Origin: Streptomyces sp. MMG1533
GTDB lineage: Bacteria > Actinomycetota > Actinomycetes > Streptomycetales > Streptomycetaceae
Direction: 5' to 3'
DNA: 64,000 bases
Assembly: GCF_001279775.1 (NCBI RefSeq)
Contig: NZ_LGDG01000002.1
Location: forward strand, 1-64,000
The position numbers were made by a program, and so were the translations under genes. The stretch's first letter is position 1. Each line of letters starts with the position of its first letter. Positions 53,385 to 60,671 of the stretch are shown in pieces. The notes beneath the pieces were generated by a model, which worked only from the letters and a program-made list of their open reading frames with translations, had not been told where the DNA came from and searched no databases.

Positions 53385-54227
53385 GTTGATCGTTCCCTGT
53401 TCTTCTCGTCGTTGAGGGGATGACGGCGTATCAGACATCGATGGGGAAGCGGTGGAGCGGGCCGGGGCAGTCGGCAGACAGGTCGAGAGCGAGTCGGACG
53501 CGCCGTATCCGCTCCCGGGCGGTGTCCAGGGTCGGGCTCCGCAGACGGGTGCCGTACGGGTGGACCCCCGGGCGCCCTGGGCGGACCGGACTCCGGACAG
53601 AGCGGTACGCCGGGGCGGATCAGCTCGACGCCCTCGTGGATCCGCACGTGGCCACCGAGGTCGTCGGGAGTCTTGGCGTACAGGTTTGAAGGCGAGTGGA
53701 CAACCGGCGGACCTCGTTCAGATGGTCGAGGTCAGTCGGCCCGGCACGTTGCTCGAGTCGGCGCTCGGACGCCTCGGCGTCCCGCCGCGGCGCGGCATCC
53801 GGCGCTCGCAGACTCTCGTGATCCCTTTGCCGGTGTGCTCCTGCACGCACGCCAGGCCGCGACACGGCGTTCCGGCCACGGGCGGGCTGATTCCGGGGGT
53901 ACACAGGGCAATCGCCTTCAAATGTTCGAAATCTCGACACATGTTCCAAATGTTGGCGTGACAGTAGGGGGACGTGTGCAGGGTGTCAACGGGGTGAACT
54001 GGAACGGTTACAGAAAGGTGTTGCGGCGGCGGGGGAACAGCGGGATTCAGCTGTCGTGGGCGGTGGATTTCGGATGATGCGGGAAGATCTTCGCGCTTTC
54101 CGCTCGACTGGCGCGATGTGTCCGACAAGGAGCGCTTTGCATGACCGCGTTCCATGACAGGACTGACAGGCTGCGGGACCGCGTCGGAGAGACGGAGAGC
54201 CGTGCAGCAGACCCGAGCCCGGCGATC
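53385..54227. other. long region without an intact gene
   Basis: About 840 bp. Minus-strand frames near 53620-53950 are open but Arg/Ser-rich with no family features. The only clear signal is the repeat at 53922-53956. Confidence 0.4.
53922..53956. promoter_or_regulatory. operator-like repeats, AT-rich
   Basis: ATGTTCGAAAT (53922) and ATGTTCCAAAT (53941) form a direct repeat 19 bp apart, followed by CCAAATGTTGG. It lies about 540 nt before the sugar-binding protein start and could be its operator or that of a lost upstream gene. Confidence 0.5.
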
Positions 54228-54821
54228 CTAGGCGGCGCGCCGGGCGCGGTGGCGGACTTCCCGGAGCCGGACCTTCGACGGGAGGCGGTCCAGGCCGGCC
54301 GAGTCTCGTGCGTGTGCGAGCGTTTCCCGGCTCAGTCGCCCCAGAGTCCGCGCCGGATCGGCGTGAGGCTCCAGCAGCAGCCGCACATGTGCGGTGGGAG
54401 CGGTACGCCGGCCCGTCAGCCGTACACGAGCCCGCGAGACCCCGTCCAGGGCTTGCGCCTCTTCCTCGATGACGTCCTCCAGCGTGCGGCCGTTGAGTCG
54501 GGCCCCCGCGCCGTCTTCGCTGTCGACGAGGACCTGGCCCAGGCGGTGTCGGCGTTGCGCAAAGAGCCACCACAGGAGCAGGGCCAGCAGTACGGCGAGC
54601 ACCGCGATGACGGTCGGCCACCACCAGTCTTCTTCCCGCCACCGGGTGCGTCCCTCGCTGCCCAGCACCACATCGTCCGGCCCACGGAAGGGCCACCAGC
54701 CCGGCATGCCGAAATCCCAGTGGCGTTGCAGATCCAGCCCGCCCAGCAGTACGCCGCCGCCCAGGGCGAACAGCCCAAGGCCGAGAAGCCCCAGCAGCAC
54801 CCGGTTCACCGTCTTGCGCAT
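54228..54821 (-). CDS. amaP: AmaP-like membrane anchor protein
   Basis: 197 residues from the ATG at 54821, with GAGGTGA before it; a GTG at 54830 is the alternative. Two membrane helices (VNRVLLGLLGLGLFALGGGV, VIAVLAVLLALLLWWLFA) enclose a Trp-rich outside loop; then an Asp23-like cytoplasmic domain (GARLNGRTLEDVIEEEAQAL, VSRARVRLTGRR). In Firmicutes, AmaP anchors Asp23 to the membrane. It is last in a minus-strand run with two Asp23 genes, supporting the same role here. Confidence 0.82.
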   Translation of the reverse strand: MRKTVNRVLLGLLGLGLFALGGGVLLGGLDLQRHWDFGMPGWWPFRGPDDVVLGSEGRTRWREEDWWWPTVIAVLAVLLALLLWWLFAQRRHRLGQVLVDSEDGAGARLNGRTLEDVIEEEAQALDGVSRARVRLTGRRTAPTAHVRLLLEPHADPARTLGRLSRETLAHARDSAGLDRLPSKVRLREVRHRARRAA

Positions 54822-54831
54822 CGGGGTCACC

Positions 54832-55521
54832 TCAGTCCTTCTTCGGGCGCCGGACGTGCACGGTCAGCGCGGGTTGCCGGGCGAGTCCCAAGAACGTCAC
54901 GGCTTCGCCCAGCGTGGCGTCCAGGTCCGTGCGGACCTCCTCCAGATCGCGGAAATGTGCCCATGCCCGGGCTTTGACCTTCCGGCGGCCGACATCGACC
55001 CGTGTCGACTGGACACCGGGCACCTGCATGGCCCGGTCGCGCAGAACAAGGGCGGCCGCGCGGCGGTCGAGCCCGGCGCGGACCTGCTCCGTCCCGGGGA
55101 TACCGGTGGGCCGCCGCATGGGCAGCAGCCTGCGCAGACCCGGTGTCACCGCCAGCAGGAAAAGCCACAGGCCGAGAGCCATCGCGACCGCGGCCCCGAC
55201 GATCACCCAGATGTCGTCCAGCGGCCGTGTGGCCAGTTCCTCGGCGAGCCGCCGCCGCCAGCGCATCGCGGACCGGCCTGCCCGCACCGCGGCCACGTCG
55301 TACAGGAGCAGTCCGACGGCCGCGGCGGACAGCAGGGCCACCAAGGCCGCGGGAATCCGGCGCGCCGACCAGAAACGGCGCGCCGACCGGCCTGATTCAT
55401 CGATCGGCGCCGTCGCGCCCGCGCCCGCACCCCGGGTGGCATCGGGGGACGGAGCCGCCTGTCCGGAATCGGAGGGAAGGTCGCTGTCACCGGTCGGCTT
55501 CCGCCAGGTGTTCGCGCTCAT
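54832..55521 (-). CDS. DUF6286-like membrane protein
   Basis: 229 residues from the ATG at 55521 (the upstream Asp23 gene ends here with a 4-nt overlap). A disordered N-terminus (1-45), two membrane helices (AALVALLSAAAVGLLLYDVA, VIVGAAVAMALGLWLFLLA), then a small alpha/beta domain (GTEQVRAGLDRRAAALVLRD, then VDVGRRKVKARAWAHFR) that matches the C-terminal domain of proteins encoded next to Asp23 in Streptomyces. I recall the family as DUF6286. It ends 2 nt before the amaP frame. Confidence 0.75.
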   Translation of the reverse strand: MSANTWRKPTGDSDLPSDSGQAAPSPDATRGAGAGATAPIDESGRSARRFWSARRIPAALVALLSAAAVGLLLYDVAAVRAGRSAMRWRRRLAEELATRPLDDIWVIVGAAVAMALGLWLFLLAVTPGLRRLLPMRRPTGIPGTEQVRAGLDRRAAALVLRDRAMQVPGVQSTRVDVGRRKVKARAWAHFRDLEEVRTDLDATLGEAVTFLGLARQPALTVHVRRPKKD

Positions 55522-55964
55522 CTCACCCTCTCCTGGTCCGTGTGCCGCGTATGCGCCGAGTGCAGCCTCTCGACCGACACCGCGAGGTCGGACACCTCCA
55601 TGCCGGCCAATGCCCTGAGCCGATCGGTGACGTCCCGGCGCACCGCGGCGCACTGCGTCCCGATGTCGGAGGGATAGCCGAGTTCGACGGTGATGCGCAG
55701 CCGTGCCTCGCCGAGCAGCGCCTGCCGTCCGGCGTCGGACTCGCCGTCTCGTCCTGCGGTATTCCGCTCCGGTGCCCGCCGCACGGATGTCGTCACGCGC
55801 GGCGTCCGGCGGTCGGGCGGTACGCGGCCGGCCGACTCGGTGAACCGGCTCAGCGCCTCGCGCGCCACCTGGGAGGCGATCTTCGCAACGACCCGGTCGG
55901 CGACGGTGGTCGCACCGCGCTCCCCGCGGGGGACGCCCGGACGCCGATCGGCTTCACCGGTCAC
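55518..55964 (-). CDS. Asp23/Gls24-like protein, divergent
   Basis: 148 residues from the GTG at 55964. The Asp23 pattern is RGATTVADRVVAKIASQVAR at the front and RLRITVELGYPSDIGTQCAA then VTDRLRALAGMEVSDLAVSV at the back, with a disordered Arg-rich insert between them. It overlaps both neighbours by 4 nt, so it is translationally coupled. Asp23 proteins assemble at the membrane through AmaP in envelope-stress responses; the insert is unusual for the family. Confidence 0.8.
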   Translation of the reverse strand: MTGEADRRPGVPRGERGATTVADRVVAKIASQVAREALSRFTESAGRVPPDRRTPRVTTSVRRAPERNTAGRDGESDAGRQALLGEARLRITVELGYPSDIGTQCAAVRRDVTDRLRALAGMEVSDLAVSVERLHSAHTRHTDQERVR

Positions 55965-56188
55965 TGCCGCCAGTCTCCCCGAGCCCGTCGCCGGTCATCG
56001 CGGATCCGCCCCTGCCGGTCTCGGCGGCGGACGAAGTCGCCCGGTTCGAGATCGCCTTCCACGAACCGCCCGGCCACGAGACCGACGACGCCCAGCCCCA
56101 GCACCAGCAGGAAAGCCCAGAAGTCACCGAAATACGCGGCGAAACCCAGCGCCATTCCGGCCATCAAGCCCACCACGGCCCTGCTCAT
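55961..56188 (-). CDS. small membrane protein of the Asp23 operon
   Basis: 75 residues from the ATG at 56188, with GAAGGAG before it. One or two hydrophobic segments (AVVGLMAGMALGFAAYFGDF, WAFLLVLGLGVVGLVAGRF), then an acidic turn and a very basic tail (RRRDRQGRIRDDRRRARGDW). The tail would lie in the cytoplasm and could contact Asp23 proteins. It overlaps the divergent Asp23 gene by 4 nt. Confidence 0.75.
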   Translation of the reverse strand: MSRAVVGLMAGMALGFAAYFGDFWAFLLVLGLGVVGLVAGRFVEGDLEPGDFVRRRDRQGRIRDDRRRARGDWRQ

Positions 56189-56226
56189 CACGCGCTCCTT
56201 CACTCAAGCGGGCTGCTGCCTCCCGG

Positions 56227-56658
56227 CTACTGGATCCGCTGCCGCTCTTCCCCTTCGTCCTCCTCGTCGGGCAGCTTCACGTCGCTGACCATGATGTTGA
56301 CTTCCACGACTTCCCGGCCCGCCATCCGCTCCACTGCGGAGATCACGTTCTCCCGCACCGCACCGGCCACGTCCGTGATCGAGACGCCGTACTCGACGAC
56401 GATCTCCAGATCGATGGCCGCCTGCCGCTCTCCGACCTCGACACTGACCCCGCGCGTGACGGACTTCCCACTGCCGGCGCCAGGCATCCGCTCCCGCATG
56501 GATCCCATCGAGCGCGCGAATCCGCTGCCCAGGGCATGGACGCCCAGCACGTCCCGTGCCGCCATTCCGGCGATCTTCTCCACCACCACATCGGCGACGG
56601 TCGTCCGGCCGCGAGAACCGGGCCCACCTCCGTGCTTTACGCCGGTGTTCTCAGTCAT
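56227..56658 (-). CDS. Asp23/Gls24 envelope stress protein
   Basis: 143 residues from the ATG at 56658, with GAGGGAGGAA before it. A clean family member: GRTTVADVVVEKIAGMAARD then VLGVHALG, VEVGERQAAIDLEIVVEYGV, and AVRENVISAVERMAGREVVE ending VNIMVSDVKLP. An acidic tail follows (DEEDEGEERQRIQ). First gene of the minus-strand operon. Confidence 0.92.
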   Translation of the reverse strand: MTENTGVKHGGGPGSRGRTTVADVVVEKIAGMAARDVLGVHALGSGFARSMGSMRERMPGAGSGKSVTRGVSVEVGERQAAIDLEIVVEYGVSITDVAGAVRENVISAVERMAGREVVEVNIMVSDVKLPDEEDEGEERQRIQ

Positions 56659-56821
56659 CGGGACATTCCTCCCTCAAGAGGCGTACATGGCGCTCATTGT
56701 TCAGATTATAGTCGTTTTAATACCTTTTGCCCCAGTTGCAGGCCGTGAGGCGGGCTGGTCAGGCAGGCAGAGAACCGCGGCCATGGAAGAAGGGGCCATG
56801 GAAGAAGGAGGGTGAGAGGCG
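56659..56821. promoter_or_regulatory. divergent promoter region of the Asp23 cluster
   Basis: A short AT-rich core (TTCAGATTATAGTCGTTTTA at 56700-56719) lies between divergent genes in very GC-rich DNA, as expected for a promoter. A GAAGGAGG site precedes 56822. Confidence 0.5.
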
Positions 56822-57589
56822 GTGAAGACCGAGGCGTGGACACAGGCGGTACGGCAACAGCTCGGCCTGGGCCGGCTGCTCCCGCTCGGCGGGCCCGACG
56901 ACGGGACGTGGATCACCGAGCAAGCGGCCGTCCGGGCCCTCGGGCGCGCGGCCGCCGGGATTCCCGGTGTCCGGCTGGAGACCCTGCGCATCGGGTCGGC
57001 ACCGCTCGAGCCCGTGTCCGAGCCGGCCGTCCGTGCGCCGGCCAGCGCGCTGCCGCCCGGCCCGCTGAGGATCGAAGCCGCCTTCACAGCATCCCTGGGG
57101 CAGCCGCTGCCCCACACCGCCGACCAGTTGAGGAGCGCACTGCTCAGCACGGCCACTGAACGGCTCGGCCTGGCCACCGTGACAGCTGACCTGCGGGTAA
57201 CGGATCTCCATGAAGGCTCGGAGACGGTCGCCAGGTCGAGAACCTCAAAGAGGGTCATGAAGCCCGCGCCGGAACCTGCAGCCGCGCGAAGCTCGCCCCA
57301 GGCGAACGGAACAGGATCCATGCGGGGGCTCGCCGGTGAGCTGGCGGACGTCGCGACGGGCGTTCCTGGCGTCGCCCACCTCGCCGCCGTACTGGGAAGC
57401 AGGCCGGTCAAGGTGGAGGACCATGACGATCCACCCGGCCGACACATCGAGGTCCACCTCGCGATCGCCCTCGGACACCATCCGCTGGAAGTCGCCCGCG
57501 CCGTCCGCGACGCCGTAGCCGACGCGGCCACCACCGACACCCCGGGCCCGGTCACCGCCGCCGTCCTCATCACGGAAACCGCGGCCTAG
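56822..57589 (+). CDS. Asp23-associated hypothetical, two repeats
   Basis: 255 residues from the GTG at 56822. Two copies of an alpha/beta unit resembling the Asp23 core: about 35-120 (AVRALGRAAAGIPGVRLETL, IEAAFTASLGQPLPHTADQL, ERLGLATVTADLRVTDLHE) and about 160-250 (LADVATGVPGVAHLAAVLGS, HIEVHLAIALGHHPLEVARA), joined by a Pro/Ala linker. So it looks like a fused Asp23-like pair (inference). Divergent from the Asp23 operon. No membrane segment. Confidence 0.68.
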   Translation: MKTEAWTQAVRQQLGLGRLLPLGGPDDGTWITEQAAVRALGRAAAGIPGVRLETLRIGSAPLEPVSEPAVRAPASALPPGPLRIEAAFTASLGQPLPHTADQLRSALLSTATERLGLATVTADLRVTDLHEGSETVARSRTSKRVMKPAPEPAAARSSPQANGTGSMRGLAGELADVATGVPGVAHLAAVLGSRPVKVEDHDDPPGRHIEVHLAIALGHHPLEVARAVRDAVADAATTDTPGPVTAAVLITETAA

Positions 57590-57641
57590 CCATTCAGGCG
57601 TCAACGACGGCTCGCGCAGCCCACAACCTGTGCAACACGAT

Positions 57642-59057
57642 TCACACCGGTTCGGGTTGCGGTTGCCGTTGCCGCGCCGATGCGCTCTTGGGCTCCCACG
57701 GCGCGACGGTCCTTGCGTAGCCGTAGACCACTGAGGACATCGCCAGCACGAGAAGTGGTCCGGACACCCACGGATGCCTGGCCATCTCCAACGGCAGCCA
57801 GCGATAGGACACCAAGAGCGCAGCGAAGACGGTCGCGCCGTAGGCGACCAGCCGGATCCCCGATCGATCCCAGCCGCGGTCGAGCGAGCGCAGAGCCGCC
57901 TCGATCGTGAGCGTGAACACCACGCCGGCGATGAGATCCACACCGTAGTGCCAGCCGAATCCCAGCGTTGCGGTGAGCGTAGCTATCAGCCAAAACGTTC
58001 CTGCGAATCGCAGAATTCGTGGGCCCTTCCGGGAATGAATGAAGATCGCGGTAGCCCACGCCGTGTGCAGGCTGGGCATGCAGTTCCGTGGGGTGATCTC
58101 GTCGAACGGCATGGGGTGCGGGGTATTGATCGGCGGCGGCGTGCTCGGCCAGAGGTTGGCCACCGCCCATTGCTCGGTGGGCGGCGTCTTGGCCCACAGG
58201 CTGACCGTCGCCCAGTGCTCGGCGCCGGTGCCGTAGGCGAAGATCGGTCCGACCACCGGGTAGATCATGTAGATGGCGGGCCCGAGGAGGCCGATCACCA
58301 GAAAGGTACGCACCAGATGATGGCTCGGGAAGCGGCGCTCGACCGCCACGTTACGCAGTTGATAGAGCGCGACGACGACCGCGGCCACCGCGAGTTGGCC
58401 GTAGACGATGTCGAGAAAATTGAAGCCGATCGGGCCGGTGGCCGTGACGATCCGGCCCACCAGCCACGACGGGTTGCCCAGCGCGTGATCGGCGGTCGCC
58501 ACGTACTGGTCGAGCACCACCGGGCGCGTCTTGGAGGTGATGAGGAGCCAGGTGTCGCCGGTCTTGCGGCCGGCCACCAGCAGCAGACCCAGCCCGACGC
58601 CCTTCAGCAGCAGGGCGCGTTCCCGGCCGGTACGGCGAGTGACAGCGATGACCGCACAGCCCAGAATCACCCACAACGCACCGTTGCCGAAGGGGTGGCC
58701 GTCGGTCACCTTGGCGCCGACCGCCCACCGGACCACCAAGAAGGCGATGTCGATACCGATCGCGGCGCCGAACGCGATGAACCGTTGGCGCCAGGTGAGC
58801 ACCACCATCATCAAGGCCATACCGGCGTACAACAGGAAGCCCGATTTGGGCGGGAATATCAGCTCTCGCACCTGGCAGGTCATCGGCCCCGCCAGGCCGT
58901 AGTGACGTGCGGCGATCTCCAGCGCGACGAGGAATCCGAGGGCCGCGACACCCGCCACGCCCCAGAGTCCCGCCCGTGGCTGACGCCACGCGGAGAAGGT
59001 TGTTCTGCGTCTTATTCGCGTTATTCGCGAAAAATCCCACGTTGGTATGTATCTCAA
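57642..59057 (-). CDS. PAP2-superfamily membrane phosphatase/synthase
   Basis: 471 residues, ATG at 59057. About twelve hydrophobic segments. The PAP2 signature is in the C-terminal part: NCMPSLHTAWATAIF (P-S-L-H with the catalytic His) and GWHYGVDLIAGVVF (second His and Asp). The long N-terminal membrane part and the PAP2 core make it resemble inositol phosphorylceramide synthase/AUR1-like enzymes, so a head-group transfer or phosphatidic-acid phosphatase activity is possible. The fully conserved Lys-Arg block of the first PAP2 motif is not obvious. Confidence 0.85.
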   Translation of the reverse strand: MRYIPTWDFSRITRIRRRTTFSAWRQPRAGLWGVAGVAALGFLVALEIAARHYGLAGPMTCQVRELIFPPKSGFLLYAGMALMMVVLTWRQRFIAFGAAIGIDIAFLVVRWAVGAKVTDGHPFGNGALWVILGCAVIAVTRRTGRERALLLKGVGLGLLLVAGRKTGDTWLLITSKTRPVVLDQYVATADHALGNPSWLVGRIVTATGPIGFNFLDIVYGQLAVAAVVVALYQLRNVAVERRFPSHHLVRTFLVIGLLGPAIYMIYPVVGPIFAYGTGAEHWATVSLWAKTPPTEQWAVANLWPSTPPPINTPHPMPFDEITPRNCMPSLHTAWATAIFIHSRKGPRILRFAGTFWLIATLTATLGFGWHYGVDLIAGVVFTLTIEAALRSLDRGWDRSGIRLVAYGATVFAALLVSYRWLPLEMARHPWVSGPLLVLAMSSVVYGYARTVAPWEPKSASARQRQPQPEPV

Positions 59058-59316
59058 TTTTCGGCCGATTTCCTATATTTTTGGTTAAAGGTCAGGGCGG
59101 GGTTCTCCCACCACCTTCCGGTCGGGGCCGCTTTCTCCCTCACGACGAGCAGCCCGCTCGACGTGGGAAGACGGAGAGATCGCGGTCCGGGTTCCGGCAT
59201 GGGCTGCGCCGGATCCGGGACGGCGACCTGCGCCGGCGGACTCGTCTGGCATCTGACGGGGTGCAGCCTCGGGCAGCACAAGTGACAGAAGATGAAAATT
59301 ACCTTGGTCCCGCCAT
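59058..59316. other. intergenic, no gene seen
   Basis: Plus-strand promoter region of the PAP2 gene is likely at 59058-59090 (AT-rich). No tRNA body was found before the hairpin at 59317. Confidence 0.4.
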
Positions 59317-59356
59317 GCCGAAGGCCCCGGACCGATCACGGTCCGGGGCCTTCGGC
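59317..59356. terminator. tRNA-type terminator hairpin without a tRNA
   Basis: Arms GCCGAAGGCCCCGGACC and GGTCCGGGGCCTTCGGC match over 17 bp around GATCAC. The core is the same as in the tRNA-Arg terminator at 2176-2210. Confidence 0.85.
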
Positions 59357-59370
59357 ATCCACTTCCGGCA

Positions 59371-59405
59371 TCAACGCGAGCGGTCATGCACGACCGGTGC
59401 GCGTG
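59371..59405 (-). pseudogene. integrase C-terminal tail relic
   Basis: The minus strand ends VVHDRSR-stop, matching the VVSDRPR-stop end of the 2228 integrase. The stops align exactly when 2176-2258 is laid on 59319-59401. The rest of the gene is gone. Confidence 0.7.
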
Positions 59406-59408
59406 GCG

Positions 59409-60176
59409 CTACTGGCGGTGACGGGGCGACCTCTGTCGCGGTGGCATCGTCAAGGTGATTTGTCGGACGAGTTGCTGGAAGCATGCCAGGGACGCGACGG
59501 CGGGCAGGGCGGCCCCGGCGATACCGGTGAAGGTCCGGTCGGCCTGAGCTACGCACAGCATTACCGCGACAGAGGAAAACAGCAGAACGATGAACCATGA
59601 GTGCAAAGCTCGGCGCTGATGCAAGGCAGTTCGCAGGATGGAGAGAGAAGCCACCATCCAGGGGCCGTACACGAGAAGAGGCCACTGAGGGAACGTCCCG
59701 CTCTTCGTACCGGCCGGGATGTTCTGCAGAGGCTCGTAGGCCACCATGCCGCCGAAAACACTGACCATCGCCACGATGACGGCAACGAATGCGACGATGA
59801 CGAAGCTGCCGGTCTGCAACCACTTGAGTCGGATTTTTTGGACTCGACTCTTCCGATGCCCGCCGGAAGAGCGTCGGATGGGCGGCAACTGAGCAGTGAT
59901 CTGTGCCAGGTTCTCCATCGGGTCGGTGAAGTCGGCACCGGACGACGACTCGCTGCGAGGCTGCGGCACCACGGCAGCCTGCTCCGCCGGAACAGCCTCC
60001 TGCAAGAGATAGGCAAGTTCCTCAACCGGGTCCCAGCCCGAGTCGGGGGGTACCAACGGGGCCCCCGAGTGCACGGCGTCGACAGGACTACCGTGCCAGC
60101 CGGTGCCCGAGCCATAGGGGTGTGCGTCGGAATACCATTCACGCGGCACAGAGGGATCTACATAGTCGTGATTCAC
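59409..60176 (-). CDS. DUF2637 membrane protein
   Basis: 255 residues, ATG at 60176. A polar N-terminus of about 115 residues is followed by four helices: TGSFVIVAFVAVIVAMVSVF, WPLLVYGPWMVASLSILRTA, SWFIVLLFSSVAVMLCVAQ and ALPAVASLACFQQLV. This is the DUF2637 pattern (SIxGGMxAYxPL, WPLLVYGPWxVAxLSILR). DUF2637 genes are common in actinobacterial integrative conjugative elements near the replication gene; here no rep or tra gene is visible, so this is a remnant. Confidence 0.87.
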   Translation of the reverse strand: MNHDYVDPSVPREWYSDAHPYGSGTGWHGSPVDAVHSGAPLVPPDSGWDPVEELAYLLQEAVPAEQAAVVPQPRSESSSGADFTDPMENLAQITAQLPPIRRSSGGHRKSRVQKIRLKWLQTGSFVIVAFVAVIVAMVSVFGGMVAYEPLQNIPAGTKSGTFPQWPLLVYGPWMVASLSILRTALHQRRALHSWFIVLLFSSVAVMLCVAQADRTFTGIAGAALPAVASLACFQQLVRQITLTMPPRQRSPRHRQ

Positions 60177-60191
60177 GGAAATTCGCCCCCG

Positions 60192-60476
60192 TCACGCGCG
60201 GTCCGCGTGACAGCCGGACTTTTCCTGGTCGTTCCACCGCCGATTGAGTTCCTCCTGGGCCGTCTCCAGCAGCGCGAGGAACTCGCGGAGCAGTGAGTCG
60301 GTGACCTGGAGTTCGACCCGCACGCCGTCCCCGTGCAAGATGCCACGCGGCTCAAGCGCCGAGCGTGCCACACCAGGCAGGTAAGTGTATTTCCCCGCTG
60401 CCACATCGCGCGTCGCAGGCAGCTCATCCTTCCAGGCGCCGCGGTGAGGCAAGCCATGGGACCTTGCTTTCGTCAT
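60192..60476 (-). CDS. small hypothetical, partner of DUF2637 gene
   Basis: 94 residues from the ATG at 60476, ending 15 nt before the DUF2637 gene, so probably one operon. It contains GILHGDGVRVELQVTDSLLR and a terminal helix EFLALLETAQEELNRRWNDQ. No signal or membrane part. No family is recognised. The following 60477-60671 is AT-richer and has no gene. Confidence 0.6.
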   Translation of the reverse strand: MTKARSHGLPHRGAWKDELPATRDVAAGKYTYLPGVARSALEPRGILHGDGVRVELQVTDSLLREFLALLETAQEELNRRWNDQEKSGCHADRA

Positions 60477-60671
60477 GTACCGCTAACGCCGTTCCCTCTC
60501 CTCCAGATGCGCGGCAAATGAGTGACCCTGGCGTCGGGAAAACGAGTAGAGCGTTTCTTAATTAATGTCATCCGCGCCGCACTCCGCACGTTATGGTTCG
60601 AGCGGGTTGTCTTCTCAAATCTCCTGGTAGTAAATAGGATTCACCGACCAGCAGGTGAGGCGCGGGCACCG

